DNA of 33,044 nt, from contig JAVKOQ010000490.1 of NCBI GenBank assembly GCA_031835245.1, forward strand, positions 1-33,044, written 5' to 3'. This DNA comes from Balamuthia mandrillaris. Lineage: Eukaryota; Discosea; Longamoebia; Balamuthiidae. Positions 1-10,737 of this stretch are shown piece after piece (positions within the stretch are counted from its first letter, which is position 1; every line of letters starts with the position of its first letter). Below the pieces are notes generated by a model, which was not told where the DNA came from, searched no databases, and worked only from the letters and a program-made list of their open reading frames with translations. The position numbers and the translations under genes are program-made.

Positions 1-109
1 TTTTTCATTTCTTTTTTTTTGTTCTTGCTTTGTCTTCTTTCTTCCTTTTCTCTTTTCTCTTTTCTTCTTCTTTCCCATTCTTATTCTTACTTTTTTTTTT
101 AAAAAAAGC

Positions 110-684
110 ATTTCAGTTGGACAACGAGAACTTGGAGGAATGGTTTGAGCATTTGGATCACAGCATTCGGCATACGATAGTGCCCGTTGGAGAGGAACAA
201 ACCACCACTGAGCGAAATGAGACAGCTCCTACTCATATTAAATTTAGGTATCCCTTTTCTTGTCTTCTTTGTACAGCCGTTTACACATCATATCAACAAT
301 TGCATGCAACAGATATCATTTCAACCTGGTGAAGTTGGATCCATTAGTTAACACGGTCCTTGAAGATGTTATCATGTGGCATCTTCGACCCGAGAACCCA
401 AAGTAAGTGTCTTGTTTTGCTTCCTTTGTATTCTCTAAGCAGCTAACATTTAACCCAAAAAAAATAATGAATTATAATAGTAAGGAGAAACCAAGGTTGC
501 TGGATGGTGAAAAAGAATCCTTCTACGTGGATGCATTCAAGATGGGCAGAGTGTTGCAGCATCTCCTCGAAACCCTGGAGCTTACAGACGGCTACTCTCT
601 CTTCATCATGAATCCTAAAAAGGCTGTTGATGACAACGGGGTTTATGGTTATCGGTATTAAACTTCTGCCTCTCTGCTCTCTCT

Positions 685-720
<36 letters not shown>

Positions 721-2697
721 CAGTCTTCTCTTTCTTCTCTTCCTTCTCTCTCTCTCTCTCTCTCTCTCTATGTTTATTGTCACTAAAACAAGAAACATAA
801 AAGCGTTGGCTTCTCAGAGCAAGAGTTGGCGGTATTGAGAGAAAAGGAAAGCGAATGGGCCATGTACTTGGCTTCCTCCAAGGGACAAGGACAATCCACT
901 GAAGGTCTTTCTGCTCTGTTGCGCAATGGTAGTAATGCTTTCAAACACGCGACATTTCATTTTAATTATGCTGATAGCATTTTTGTACTTCTCTCTCTCA
1001 CGAAATAGGACCAGACATGAGCGAAGTGGAGAAGGAAATAGAGGCTCAGCATGTGACTGACCAAGAAGACGAAAAAAGGTTACGTTGGACCAACCTCATG
1101 CACAAGTCCGAGGTTCGTCTTTTCTTCTTGTACTTGTTCTTCTAGTTCTTGTCTTTCTAAAAAAAAAATCAATCAATCTGTTTGATTTGTTATTTTTTTG
1201 CAGATATGGGCCAAATGGTACATTCAGAGTAGAGTAGCCGGTGGTGGTGAGCAGGCTCCTCGTGCATGTAGCAACAGCGGAGAGGACGCCGCTGAGGATG
1301 CCGCCTGCATTTGGCGTTCCCAACGTGCTGAGATTATGGACATCGTTGCTTTGGCTAAAGACGTACCATTTTCTTCTTTCTTCTTTCTTCATTTTTTTTC
1401 TTCTTACTTTGCCTTCTTTCTGTATTCTGCCTATACGAAATACGTTGAAAACAAAACAAAAAAAAAACCAACAAAAGATGGCAGAGAATGGAACAGCAGC
1501 TCAGAGGCAATATTTAGAGCGAGTGAGACAAGGCTTGGTTCAAGAGGATTGTCTGGTGGATACATGGCTGGGCCACAGCCGCTTTGGTTTTATTGACATC
1601 TCAGCAGGACCCTTTCGGTGGGGACTGGTAGTGGCAGGACAAGGTGTCCGTTCGCTCTCCACCCTTCCTTCCGTTCCTCCATATTATGCCCTTCATCCAG
1701 AGAGCGATCCCACCCGTGAAGAAGCAGAAGCAGGAAAAGATCACAAGGAAAAGAACAGCGTCCAACAGTTGGAGGAAACGTTGGGAGCACTGAGGAAGAA
1801 TCAGAGAGCGAACGACCTGGAGCTTATGAAAGCTTCTTACTCGAGTACATGTCTTTCTGGAAGACAGTTGACCAGAGAACAGCAAATACTCTGCGAATGT
1901 ACGTTTCCCCCTAGTCTCTCTTTCTCCTTCTCTTGCTTATACACAAAACACAAAAAAAAAAAAAGATCTGGAAAAGTCTTTAGCAGAGGCCGAGCAAGCA
2001 AGCGGAACTGATGATCGCTTTCTTACTGGAGGGGAAGACGAGGGAAGCGATGTCTCTGTCCTTTTAGATAACTTTCTATCCAGTTTGGCTGCCACCATCT
2101 CGCGTTCTCTCCATCACATCGCCACCCCTCCTGCTCCCCTCTTTCCATCTTATTACACGCAGCGAGTCACCTTCCATTTCTTTGTTATCTCTACCCATTC
2201 GGTTTGTTTGCTTTCTATTGCTTTTCATTCTAGTCTACTTCTTATATATATCGTTTATTCAATAGGAGTATAAGCCAATGGACTTTTTCGACTATGAGGC
2301 GTATAAACGGGAGATGTTGAAGCTGAAACTGCCAACACAAGAATTCAGCTTTGTGCTAAAACGGTTCGTTGCCATCCTCCCTTTCTTTTCTTCCATTTCT
2401 TACTCTTGTGATTTCTGCTTCTATTCTCGTATATCTTCGGGTTTATAGGATAGAGATAGGCGATGATAAGGAAGTGAGAATGGCATTACATGACTCTCTT
2501 CGAACAATGATGATGCCGTTGTTGGATCCACAAGGAAAATTTTATACATCTTCCATTCGTTACATCGATTCTGGCGCCTTGAAACAACAGCTTAAAGCAC
2601 TTGGTGTGGATGAAGAAGAAGGTTTGGTCTTTTTCTAGTTTGTCTCTTCTTCTTGCCCTTCTTCTGTTCCTTGTCCTTTCAATCCTTTGCTCCGTCT

Positions 2698-2731
<34 letters not shown>

Positions 2732-3848
2732 TTTCGGTAGATAAACGAAAGCATCTTTTGGAAGAAGAGGAAGAACGGGACCAACGATCTGGAAAAGGAG
2801 TGTTCTCTAGACACATTCCTATTTTCCTCTTTTCTTTGAACGAAGATTTGCCTGTCTTCATTGATCGATACTATCAAGCTAAAGCCATGGACGACATGAT
2901 CCTTATAGTACAGTCCAATCAGCGCAGATATGAAAGCAAGGTCCAATGCAATGGAAAACCTGTTTACTGGGATTTGAAGTACATATCTTCTGCTTCTTTC
3001 TTCGGCTCTTCTATTCTTCGGTCTCTCTGTTTCTCTGTCTCTGTCTCTGTCTCTGTCTCTGTCTCTGTCTGTCTCTGTCTCTGTCTCTGTCTCTGTCTCT
3101 GTCTCTGTCTCTGTCTCTGTCTCTGTCTCTGTCTCTGTCTCTGTCTCTGTCTCTGTCTCTTTCTCTGTCTCTGTCTCTGTCTCTGTCTCTGTCTCTGTCT
3201 CTGTCTCTGTCTCTGTCTCTGTCTCTGTCTCTGTCTCTGTCTCTGTCTCTGTCTCTGTCTCTGTCTCTCTCTGTCTCTCTCTGTCTCTCTCTGTCTCTCT
3301 CTGTCTCTCTCTCTCTCTCTCCACTTTAAACTCTTTATTTGTACTTTTCTGTTAGCTTTTCTCTTTCTTTCAGTCTTTTCTTAATGTAATGTAATCCAAC
3401 AAAACAGAGCACCATTGAAAGCTGCTATAGCAGCGACAGCACTGCACTACGGCGGACTCATTCCAATGCACATTACCTATGATGACGCCAACAAATGCGC
3501 AGCACAAGACTGGCTTTGGTCTGTTGGAGACAACCCGTTGGCACATACCTCTCATCACCATCACTTTACACGTCTGCAGAAGGACATTCTCTATCGCAAC
3601 TTCATCATCAACGCTTTAGAGGACTCCATCGAGAAAGTCAATCTTGGCACCGAACTCCTTCTTGCTGTTCCTACCAGTAAGTTTCTTCTTGCTTCTTGCT
3701 TCTTGCTTCTTTCAACTAAACTTTGCCTATTTGCAGCGCGGGATAACTTTGAGGAAAGAACAACTTTACCTTTGACTCGCATCACAGTCACGTACCGCAA
3801 CGTCAGACGTGATTGGGAAATTGTATGTCACATACTTCTCATTCTCTC

Positions 3849-3879
<31 letters not shown>

Positions 3880-4336
3880 GTTGATACGAACTAATGTTTT
3901 TTTCGACTCCGTGGTATAAACTAGATCGCCGAATTTGTGAAAGAATTGGAGTTTGGTCCAGCCATCAAACTACTTCCTGAACTAGAAAGACGTTCCAAAC
4001 AGTAACTTCCTCTCTAGAACTTTTTCTTCTTTGTTCATTCTATTCTCATTCACTAGTCTTTTCTTTCGTTCCTATTCTTCATGCTCACAAAAACACTCTT
4101 CCTTGTCTGCATAAAGATATTTGTCGTTGGCGAAAGAGACGGTGGCGACATTGGCAGCTTTGCAATGCAAAGAAGGCAGCAACGCGTTGCTGTCAGGCCT
4201 CGCTCCTTCCACAGAAGGGGTGGAGAGCATCTGGCAAAGCGGATGGATACTTCCCTCCGCTCTTCTCTTTGACGGATTGGTCATCATTCTTTACTTTGCG
4301 CTTCGTAAAACGACAACTAAAGTTAAAACGAATTAA
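110..4336 (+). CDS. Large membrane protein, plant At3g28720/At5g58100-like family (5' end outside window)
   Basis: Fifteen exons can be joined in one frame: about 110-248, 313-402, 481-654, 804-928, 1009-1113, 1204-1362, 1478-1898, 1976-2201, 2266-2363, 2449-2621, 2741-2978, 3408-3676, 3737-3822, 3925-4001, 4117-4336 (about 866 residues; first acceptor 109 or 117). Blocks I recognise from the plant family include FIDISAGPFRWG, IPIFLFSLNEDLPVFIDRYY, QAKAMDDMILIVQS, VQCNGKPVYWDLK and DWLWSVGDNPLA. The last exon encodes a hydrophobic helix (ILPSALLFDGLVIILYFAL) followed by a short basic tail, so the protein is probably anchored by a C-terminal membrane span. The family is poorly understood; in plants a member is linked to pollen-wall formation, which cannot be its role here. 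The family call comes from remembered sequence. The convergent neighbour VPS33 ends 30 nt away. No function is proposed beyond a secretory or endomembrane protein. Confidence 0.8.
671..768. repeat. CT dinucleotide tracts in intron 3 of the membrane-protein gene
   Basis: Two CT runs separated by a TTCTCTTTC-rich stretch fill most of the intron at 655-803. They lie on the coding-sense strand and act as a greatly extended polypyrimidine tract. Similar shorter CT/GA runs lie at 2700-2728 and 3849-3877 (sense CT) and, in the minus-strand VPS33 gene, at 4491-4510 and 5968-5998 (plus GA, sense CT). Confidence 0.85.
3018..3322. repeat. TCTGTC hexamer microsatellite in intron 11 of the membrane-protein gene
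   Basis: About 300 nt of almost uninterrupted TCTGTC units occupy the intron at 2979-3407, grading into TCTCTG and pure CT at the 3' end. The acceptor lies at 3407, about 85 nt past the repeat. One unit is changed to TCTTTC near 3160. This is the longest of the gene's fourteen complete introns (429 nt), and repeat expansion explains most of the extra length. Confidence 0.95.
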
Positions 4337-4365
4337 AATAGTTCTATTTTTTGTAACTTACTCGT

Positions 4366-5962
4366 TTAAATCCGTTCAATGAGGTTGTCGAGAAGAGTGT
4401 CGCCGTTGATAAGCTTTGTCGTTCCGATGAGGTAACGATGCTTTCCTGCAAAGAATAACAGTTATTTAAAAGAAAGAAGGAAGCGAAAGAGAGAGAGAGA
4501 GAGAGAGAGAACTAACCTTGTTTGCCGAGCCATCGCAAAGCTGCAACCTCAGTGGAAGTAATGCCTCCAATGAAAAACACCATCGTTGTCGTTTGCTCTT
4601 CGCTCTCTTCTTTCATCTTTTGGTTGACTCTGTGATGAACCTCCTTCTCTTCTTCTTCCTCCTCTCCTTCTTCTTCCTTCTTTTTGTTTCCCAATATCTT
4701 CCAAGAAAAGGTTGTTGTCTTTCTTCCTCCGGTTTCCGTTGTTGTTAATGCTTTGAGGTTGTTCTTTTTTGTGGATGCTGCATCCACTTTCTTTTCTTGT
4801 GTTGATAACTTTGAGGGGAGAGATCGTGAAGAAGAGATGTTCTTCTTTTCTCTAACATCCACAGAGATCTCGAATGTTGGTCCCAAAACGTCTTCCATCT
4901 CTCTCAGCTCTTTGTTGTACCACCCTCCTCCTCCTTTCATCGATGCTGCTTCCACCAAGCGTACACTCAATGGAGCATAACTTTTTGTTGTTGTTAATAG
5001 AAGGAAGCAGAATAGAACGAAGAAGGAAGATTGAAGAATACAGAATGCAGAATGAAAGCAAAACAGTAGTAAGAATCACAAAAGAATGATAGAGACAAAA
5101 AGAAGAAAGAAGAAGAAAAACAAACCCAGAATAGACGTAAGCAATGTCTTGAGGTTGTCGTTCGTTGATATCAGCCACGATGAGCCTCAATACTCGCCGC
5201 AAGATGGGCATCACGTTCGCGTTTTTGCCTGTTGCACTCTTCTTGAACATCCCGAGTCGCTCCAAATGCATCAACGTGCAAATGTGATGATAACCGTATG
5301 TCTTTTTGTCGTTGTTGTTAGCGTTTAGTTTCTTCACATAAAGAGAAAAACGAGAAGAAAAGAACTACGAAGAAGAAACCTGCAAAAACTCTTTCCGAAG
5401 ATTGTCAAAATCTTTTTGTTTCACGCCACCAGAGCAAAGAGAAAAGAGGCAAAGCAGCCGCAACACCTTCCGCATAGGCGCTTGTTGATGCAAACAATCC
5501 TCTAAATAGGTGCCATCTAACGCAGAGCCCGCTAAACAATCTAGAATGTTTGTTATGGTTTGAGTTTGTTTCGTCAGACATTACAGGAGACAAAGCAAAG
5601 AGGTGAAAAAGAAGAGAGTTTGAGTTGAGTTTACTTTGTTCCGCTTGTAAACGATCACGAAACTCGAGAGTATCAGTAAAGGTCGCAATACGCTCCGCAA
5701 TATTGGTATCTGAACAACGAAGAAAGCGAAACAAAACAATGCGTTCAATATAGAAAAAAAGAATGGAGAATGAAGAAAAAAGCAATAACAAAATAAAGAA
5801 GACAGAAGAAGAATGTACGATGTTGAAGGGATTGATGTTCTTGTTGGAGCATGCCCAGTTTTGATACAAAGTTTTTTATCTCAGTTACAGTATGGGCTGA
5901 ATGTCTTTCCTATTTGTTACAGTTTAACATCTACGTTGATCAATAGAGAAGGAAGCGAGAAT

Positions 5963-6001
<39 letters not shown>

Positions 6002-7649
6002 ACGCGGGAACGAGAAGATAGAACGGAACCCTATAGTTGGAGTTGATAAACTTGGCTTTGTGGTGGAGTATGGGAGCAACAGCGCTGAAGTTCAGGTCTC
6101 TTATTTCCTATATTTGTTCCATTCGTTCCCTCAACAGAAGAAAGACAAAAGAAATGAAAATGAAAGAACGAACCTCATATAACCGGTCACTCGAGTTCAA
6201 TGCAAGTCTAACTTTCGTTATATTCTTTTGCTCTTCTCCTTCTTTTTGTTCTTGTTCTTGTTTCTCTTTTTCTCGTGAAGGGGAGGAAGGAGGAGACGAC
6301 GGTGAAGAAGCAGCGTTCTCCTTTTCGTAAGTCATAAAGGTGTGCGCGATGCCAAAGACTTCATCAATGAGCCCTTCGTAGGTCAGTTGAGTGCACATTG
6401 GCGTCACCAAGTCCAAACTTCTGTCCAATAAAATGAGCGTCGAGACCACCGGCTTTTGTTCTTCTCCTTTCTTTCCAAAGGACAAAGAGGAAGAAGAATC
6501 CTCTTTTGAAAAGGAAGAAGAAGTGGAACGAAGATGAGGACCCTCATCAGCGTTAGCCATGCGGTGCAGCATCTCGGCCACTCGTTTGGCTTTCTTGCCT
6601 TTGCCTTTGATGTTTGGGATCAGCCCGACGTGCTCCTTTTGGAAGCGCATCAACGCTTTTGCTATCCAAAACAATTGGGACGGGTCTTCTTCCTGTTTGT
6701 AACGAATAGGTTTTCATGTTCAGTTATAAGAAGAGAAAGGAAAAGAAGAAGAAGAAGAAGAAGAAGAAGAAGAAGAAGAAGAAGAAGAAGAAGAAGAACA
6801 AGAACAAGAACAAGAAGAAGAAGAACAAGAAGAAGAACAAGAAGAAGAACAAGAAGAAGAACAAGAAGAAGAACAAGAACAAGAACAAGAACAATAACAA
6901 TAACAAGAACAAGAAGAAGAAGAACAAGAAGAAGAAGAAGAAGAACAAGAAGAAGAAGAAGAAGAAGAACAAGAACAAGAACAAGAAGAAAAACTCGACC
7001 AAAAAGAGGTCCCTAAACGCCGTATCAGCCTCCATCGACAGCAAGTCATGGTCCAGCGGGAGCAACAACAGCCCAAAGTCATAGACGTCGATCAGCCCCC
7101 ACACGCCCTCTCCCTCCAGCAGCTGGTTCGTCATGACATACCTTCTCGGCACAAAGATGGCCGAAAAACAAAACGCCGACGAGGAGGAGGAGGAAGAGGA
7201 CGACGACGACGAAGAAGAAGAAAAGGTTTGCACGTGGTCGGACATGGTTTTGGTGGCTGCCACGGAGGTGCGAAGAAGGTAGACCACGTTCTTGGCGGTC
7301 GACTGGGGGCTGAAGATGAGCTCTTTGGTGGCGGGGGAGTCCTCCAGGAGGCAGATGCGCTGCACGCCGTTCACCTGAAGCACCGAGAATTCGACGATGA
7401 GGCTGAGCGGGCCTTTGAGAGAAGGGTCAAGCACGAGCGTTATGTCTTGTTTGTTCTGTTGTTGTTGATAGACACACAAAAAGAATGGAACGAGAGCGAT
7501 GAGCAAGAAAAAAATATATAGAGAGCTCTTACAGATATTGAAACCTTGGAGCGAATCGTTTCGAGGATGGAGACCAACTCTCGTTTTAACAAATGCCGCC
7601 ATTGTTGAAGCGGAACCGGACCACCGGTCAGAGGACTTAGACCGGCCAT
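4366..7649 (-). CDS. VPS33: VPS33, Sec1/Munc18-family subunit of HOPS/CORVET tethering complexes
   Basis: Ten exons read 7649-7533, 7455-7000, 6692-6174, 6107-6030, 5909-5819, 5709-5635, 5540-5380, 5301-5126, 4980-4517, 4445-4366; all phases agree and give about 738 residues, against roughly 600 for animal VPS33A. Family signatures are LKGPLSLIVEFSVL (N-terminal domain), FVPRRYVMTNQLL, LLDRSLDLVTPMCTQLTYEG near residues 279-300, EIRDLNFSAVAPIL, TVTEIKNFVSKL, TYGYHHICTL, INERQPQDIAYVYSGYAPLS, VFFIGGITSTEVAALRWL and the end IGTTKLINGDTLL. SM proteins clamp SNARE bundles; VPS33 does so in late endosome and lysosome or vacuole fusion. Extra length comes from low-complexity inserts: poly-Ser in exon 2, Ser/Glu-rich in exon 3, and a Lys/Glu-rich loop in exon 9. 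The start at 7649 is the ATG that precedes the conserved RRELL-like helix. Intron 2 is nearly all microsatellite. Confidence 0.95.
6730..6990. repeat. AAG/AAC triplet microsatellite filling VPS33 intron 2
   Basis: Mixed AAG and AAC triplets run for about 260 nt inside the 307-nt intron at 6693-6999. The first 60 nt are pure AAG; the rest is an irregular mix of AAG and AAC with two AAT triplets. On the transcribed sense strand it reads TTC/TTG. The donor (GTCGAG) abuts the repeat, leaving only about 40 nt of ordinary sequence before the acceptor. Long open frames across it are artefacts of triplet periodicity. Confidence 0.95.
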
Positions 7650-8287
7650 CCCGAAGAGAAAGAAGTCAACAACGCCTATCGAAGGGATGGGTTCACCGCC
7701 TTCTCTGGCCAGAGGTAAGCCTGTCGACAGTAATGTTTACCACCGGGTCGTCCCGAAGAACATGCCCTGAACTTGTCGACGTAATTAAATTCCTCATTTT
7801 GTAGACATTGGACGAGTTTTCGGTGCTCTGCCGGTCGAATTTCCCGTTCTTCCAGGACGTCATGAAATAAACGGTCACAACGAACAAACCAAAAAAAAAA
7901 GAAAGTAGCGAAACAAGAAGAACGGTTGCGTGCTGGGTAGCGTAGTCGGGTTGGTAGAGCTGCGGGTTGGGTACGTTTCTTGTCTTTGTTGTGTGGGTGC
8001 TTCCTTCCGTCTAAATTTCCTCTTTGCACATGTGTGGGTGTCTTAGGAAAAAAAATTGTAGCAAAGGCGTGCCGAAAGAAAAAAAAAAGTAGTGTAAAAA
8101 AAAACAAAGTAGTAGCTAACGGGAATCATGCACTTGCGCTCAAAAACCAAGCTAGAGGCGGCTGGTCCATTAAACGGTGATTCTGAAGCCTCGTGTATGT
8201 TCTTCTTTCTTTTTTTTTTTTTGTTCTTTTCAGATCTCCTCTGATCGGTTCATTCGTTCTTTCTTTTGTGTAGCAAACGAGGAGACG
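7650..8287. other. Divergent intergenic region between VPS33 and the PHD-SPOC gene
   Basis: This 638-nt region must hold the promoters of both divergent genes. I see no TATA box I would defend. The minus strand has an open stretch at about 7676-7870 with a protein-like composition (for example EEREIRPAEHRKLVQCLQNE), but no start, splice partner or homologue that I recognise. A D-arm-like motif near 7938-7965 on the plus strand lacks the other half of a tRNA. Confidence 0.5.
8195..8233 (+). other. Probable 39-nt 5'UTR intron of the PHD-SPOC gene
   Basis: A GTATGT donor is followed by a long T-rich tract and ends TTCTTTTCAG, just before the segment leading to the ATG at 8288. It would be very short, and it is the only intron candidate in this otherwise intronless gene. 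No coding frame tests it, so confidence is limited. Confidence 0.45.
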
Positions 8288-10543
8288 ATGAAACAGACCG
8301 AGGATGAAAACAAAACAAATGGAGCCTCCAACAAGAAGAAAGCCACCAATAGCGCCGCTTCCACTCCGAAAAAGACGCGGAAGAAGGCAAGCACCAACAA
8401 CAGAAAGAACAAAAAGCAGAAAGAACAAAGATTGTACTGCGTTTGTCGTCGGCCGGAAGATGAGGATAGCTCGGGCATGATCGGCTGCGACTACTGCGAC
8501 GACTGGTTCCACTTTCGCTGCGTCGGTCTCTCTGCCGCTCAGGCTAAGCGCATCAAACGCTACAGGTGTCCCTTTTGCACGGGAGAAAAACGACGGGAGA
8601 GCCCTTCTGTTGCACAACAACCTCAACCAGAAGCAGAACCGGAAGAAAAAGAAGAAGAAGAAGCATATAAAGAAGAGGAGGAGGAGGAGGAGGAAGAAGA
8701 GCCCATGGCAGAAGAAGAAGAGTTTCGTGTAGAAAATGGAACAGGGAGACGAGGGGGCAGCACGAGGGGTTCGAAGACGACAACCAAAGGAGGGAGCAGT
8801 AAGGACAGAAGAAGGACCAGTGGAACAAAACGCAAACTGGAGGAAGGGAGCGAGAGCGCCTCTAACGCAGAAACGGAGACGCGCGAACAGAACGATCCGT
8901 TTGCCTTCTCCAATTCCTCATCTAACTCTTCCAGCTCAACCCTCAAATGCAGAGAAACTGTCAGGCAAAGCCTTAAAGAGGCTCTCTCTAAGGGCATCAC
9001 AGAACAGGAACGCAGAGAAGAACAAGAAACGACCGATAAAGAAGAACTACAAGAACAAGGGGAACACGAAAACAAGAAAATTGATCAACAACAAAAATTG
9101 AAACTAGAAGATCCCGGTGTGATGGCAGCCAAGATCGAGGAGACCCTCTTTCACATGTTCCACCAGGAAACCTCCAAGGACTACAAAGCTAAGTTCCGCT
9201 TGCTCTTCTTTAATCTCAAGCACGAGCACAACGCGGAGCTTCGCCAGAGCGTGCTCTCGGGGGAGATGGACCCCGCTGAGCTCTGCTCCAAGAGCTCCCA
9301 GGAGCTGGCCCCCGCTGAGCTGGCTCGATGGCGAAAGGAGAGGGAGCAAAAGACCTTTCAGCAGAGCGTCATCTTGGCGTCGGAGGCCACCACCTTTGTG
9401 AAGAAGACGCACAAGGGGGAGGAGTTGATTACCATCGCCCCTACCGGACCTTCTTTGCTTGCCTCTTCTTCCTCTTCATCTTCGTTGGAGGTCTCTACTT
9501 CGCCGGAAGAACAATTGACTAGCGCAACGGAAGCGCAGGGTAACGATAATGCAGATATTTCTTCTCCCTTATCTTCTACTTCTACGACTACTTCTTCTTT
9601 TTCTGTATCAGAAAACGTATCTTCTCCTCCCTCTTCTATCGTTGCTTCAGAACTTGGTGAACACTCAAGCACTGTTGTCAAACCTTCTGCCAACAAGAAA
9701 CTGAAACGCTCCACTTCGGCTTTATCATCATCCTTTTCTTCTTCACCTTCTTCATCACCACTCTCATCTTCCTCTCTTTCGTCGTCTTCTTCCAACAACA
9801 ATAACAAACAAAACAGTCTTTCTCGGCCTTCTTCGTCAACAGGATCATCAACTTCCACTGCTGACCTCGTTGCTCAAATGGAGTTGGAACCAGCTTTAGA
9901 CATTTCTCTGGATGACAGCATGCTAAGTACTACTTCCGATTTAGATCCATCCTTGCTTAGTGGCCCTTCTCCTCCTCTTTCTTCTCCATCCTCCTCTTCA
10001 TCTTCATCGCTTCAAACGCAATCGCAACGATCATCAGTGCAACAGCGATCGCAACGGCCAAGTCAACAAGCACATGAAGAACAAGGAAGAGAGATATGGA
10101 GAGGATGCCTTTCCAAGGCCAACATCGATCGCTTCTACGTTAAGAGCTTTCTCATCTCCGGGCCTCACAGGAGAAACCTCCAACACCTGCTGCCGGACAC
10201 TCTCGAAGTGCAGGGCCGCGTCTCCCTCGGCAAGCTAGCCAAGTATCTCCTTCAACTGGCCAGCTCTCGCAGCCGCGAACACAGCATCCTCTGCTTGGAG
10301 CCCGCCGCCGATCCTGCCTCTCCTGATGCTAATTCGGGGATGGCCTACGTGGCCATGCTGCACTACTTTAGCAGCAAAGACCGAGCGGGCGTGGTCATCA
10401 ATCTTCACGGCAAGATCAAGGAGATGTACATCATCCCGCTGAGCAGCGATGACAAGCACTTTAGGAACATCATGACCATCGAGGAGGGGCATGATGATAA
10501 GCTCATCGCGGTGTTGGTCACAGAAAGAGGCGTTGGCTCGTAA
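8288..10543 (+). CDS. PHD finger / TFIIS-middle / SPOC domain transcription regulator (PHF3-DIDO-Bye1 type)
   Basis: This is a single uninterrupted frame of 751 residues from the first in-frame ATG at 8288; no earlier ATG exists in the frame. An N-terminal Lys-rich region precedes a PHD finger at about residues 51-97 with the C4HC3 ligands CVC, CDYC, HFRC and CPFC, and the DDWFH segment typical of histone-tail readers. Acidic and Ser-rich linkers follow. A TFIIS-like middle domain lies at about 277-354 (AKIEETLFHMFHQ, FRLLFFNLKHEHNAELRQSV, LAPAELARWRKERE), and a C-terminal SPOC domain at about 602-731 (IWRGCLSKANIDRFYVKSF, MLHYFSSKDRAGVVINLHG). The order PHD-TFIIS-SPOC is that of PHF3, DIDO and yeast Bye1, which bind RNA polymerase II and H3K4-methylated chromatin in transcription elongation control. 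The protein should be nuclear. Its lack of introns contrasts with the neighbours. Confidence 0.9.
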   Translation: MKQTEDENKTNGASNKKKATNSAASTPKKTRKKASTNNRKNKKQKEQRLYCVCRRPEDEDSSGMIGCDYCDDWFHFRCVGLSAAQAKRIKRYRCPFCTGEKRRESPSVAQQPQPEAEPEEKEEEEAYKEEEEEEEEEEPMAEEEEFRVENGTGRRGGSTRGSKTTTKGGSSKDRRRTSGTKRKLEEGSESASNAETETREQNDPFAFSNSSSNSSSSTLKCRETVRQSLKEALSKGITEQERREEQETTDKEELQEQGEHENKKIDQQQKLKLEDPGVMAAKIEETLFHMFHQETSKDYKAKFRLLFFNLKHEHNAELRQSVLSGEMDPAELCSKSSQELAPAELARWRKEREQKTFQQSVILASEATTFVKKTHKGEELITIAPTGPSLLASSSSSSSLEVSTSPEEQLTSATEAQGNDNADISSPLSSTSTTTSSFSVSENVSSPPSSIVASELGEHSSTVVKPSANKKLKRSTSALSSSFSSSPSSSPLSSSSLSSSSSNNNNKQNSLSRPSSSTGSSTSTADLVAQMELEPALDISLDDSMLSTTSDLDPSLLSGPSPPLSSPSSSSSSSLQTQSQRSSVQQRSQRPSQQAHEEQGREIWRGCLSKANIDRFYVKSFLISGPHRRNLQHLLPDTLEVQGRVSLGKLAKYLLQLASSRSREHSILCLEPAADPASPDANSGMAYVAMLHYFSSKDRAGVVINLHGKIKEMYIIPLSSDDKHFRNIMTIEEGHDDKLIAVLVTERGVGS

Positions 10544-10611
10544 CGAAGAGAAACAAAAACTCCACGTCCACGGCCATTCCCTTCCCTTCTCTGCTCTCCC
10601 TCTGCACTTGC

Positions 10612-10617
10612 AATAAA
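10612..10617 (+). terminator. AATAAA polyadenylation signal of the PHD-SPOC gene
   Basis: AATAAA lies 69 nt after the stop codon and about 10 nt before an A-run. It is the only canonical hexamer in the short gap before MLH1. Confidence 0.7.
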
Positions 10618-10737
10618 AGTCCTTTGAAAAAAAAAATCAGCTTCGGGTCGACCCAGGATTCTTGCAATATTTTCTAGGAATATTTTGGAAAAAATACCTG
10701 GAACCAATTGTGTTTACTTGGAAAATTTTTAGATTTT

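Noticed and set aside
249-312. Possible second U12-type intron (donor GTATCCC)
   Set aside because: The donor has an extra C, and there is no TTCCTTAAC-like branch sequence; it is better read as an ordinary GT-AG intron.
3018-3322. Regularly spaced repeats that might suggest a CRISPR array or minisatellite gene
   Set aside because: Six-base units without spacers; a simple microsatellite in a eukaryotic intron.
2635-3324. Glu-Thr/Arg-Asp repeat frame on the minus strand
   Set aside because: It comes from the TCTGTC microsatellite in an intron of the plus-strand gene.
7938-7990. tRNA-like D-arm (TAGCGTAGTCGGG with GGTAGAGC)
   Set aside because: No anticodon stem, T-arm or acceptor pairing follows, so it is not a tRNA gene.
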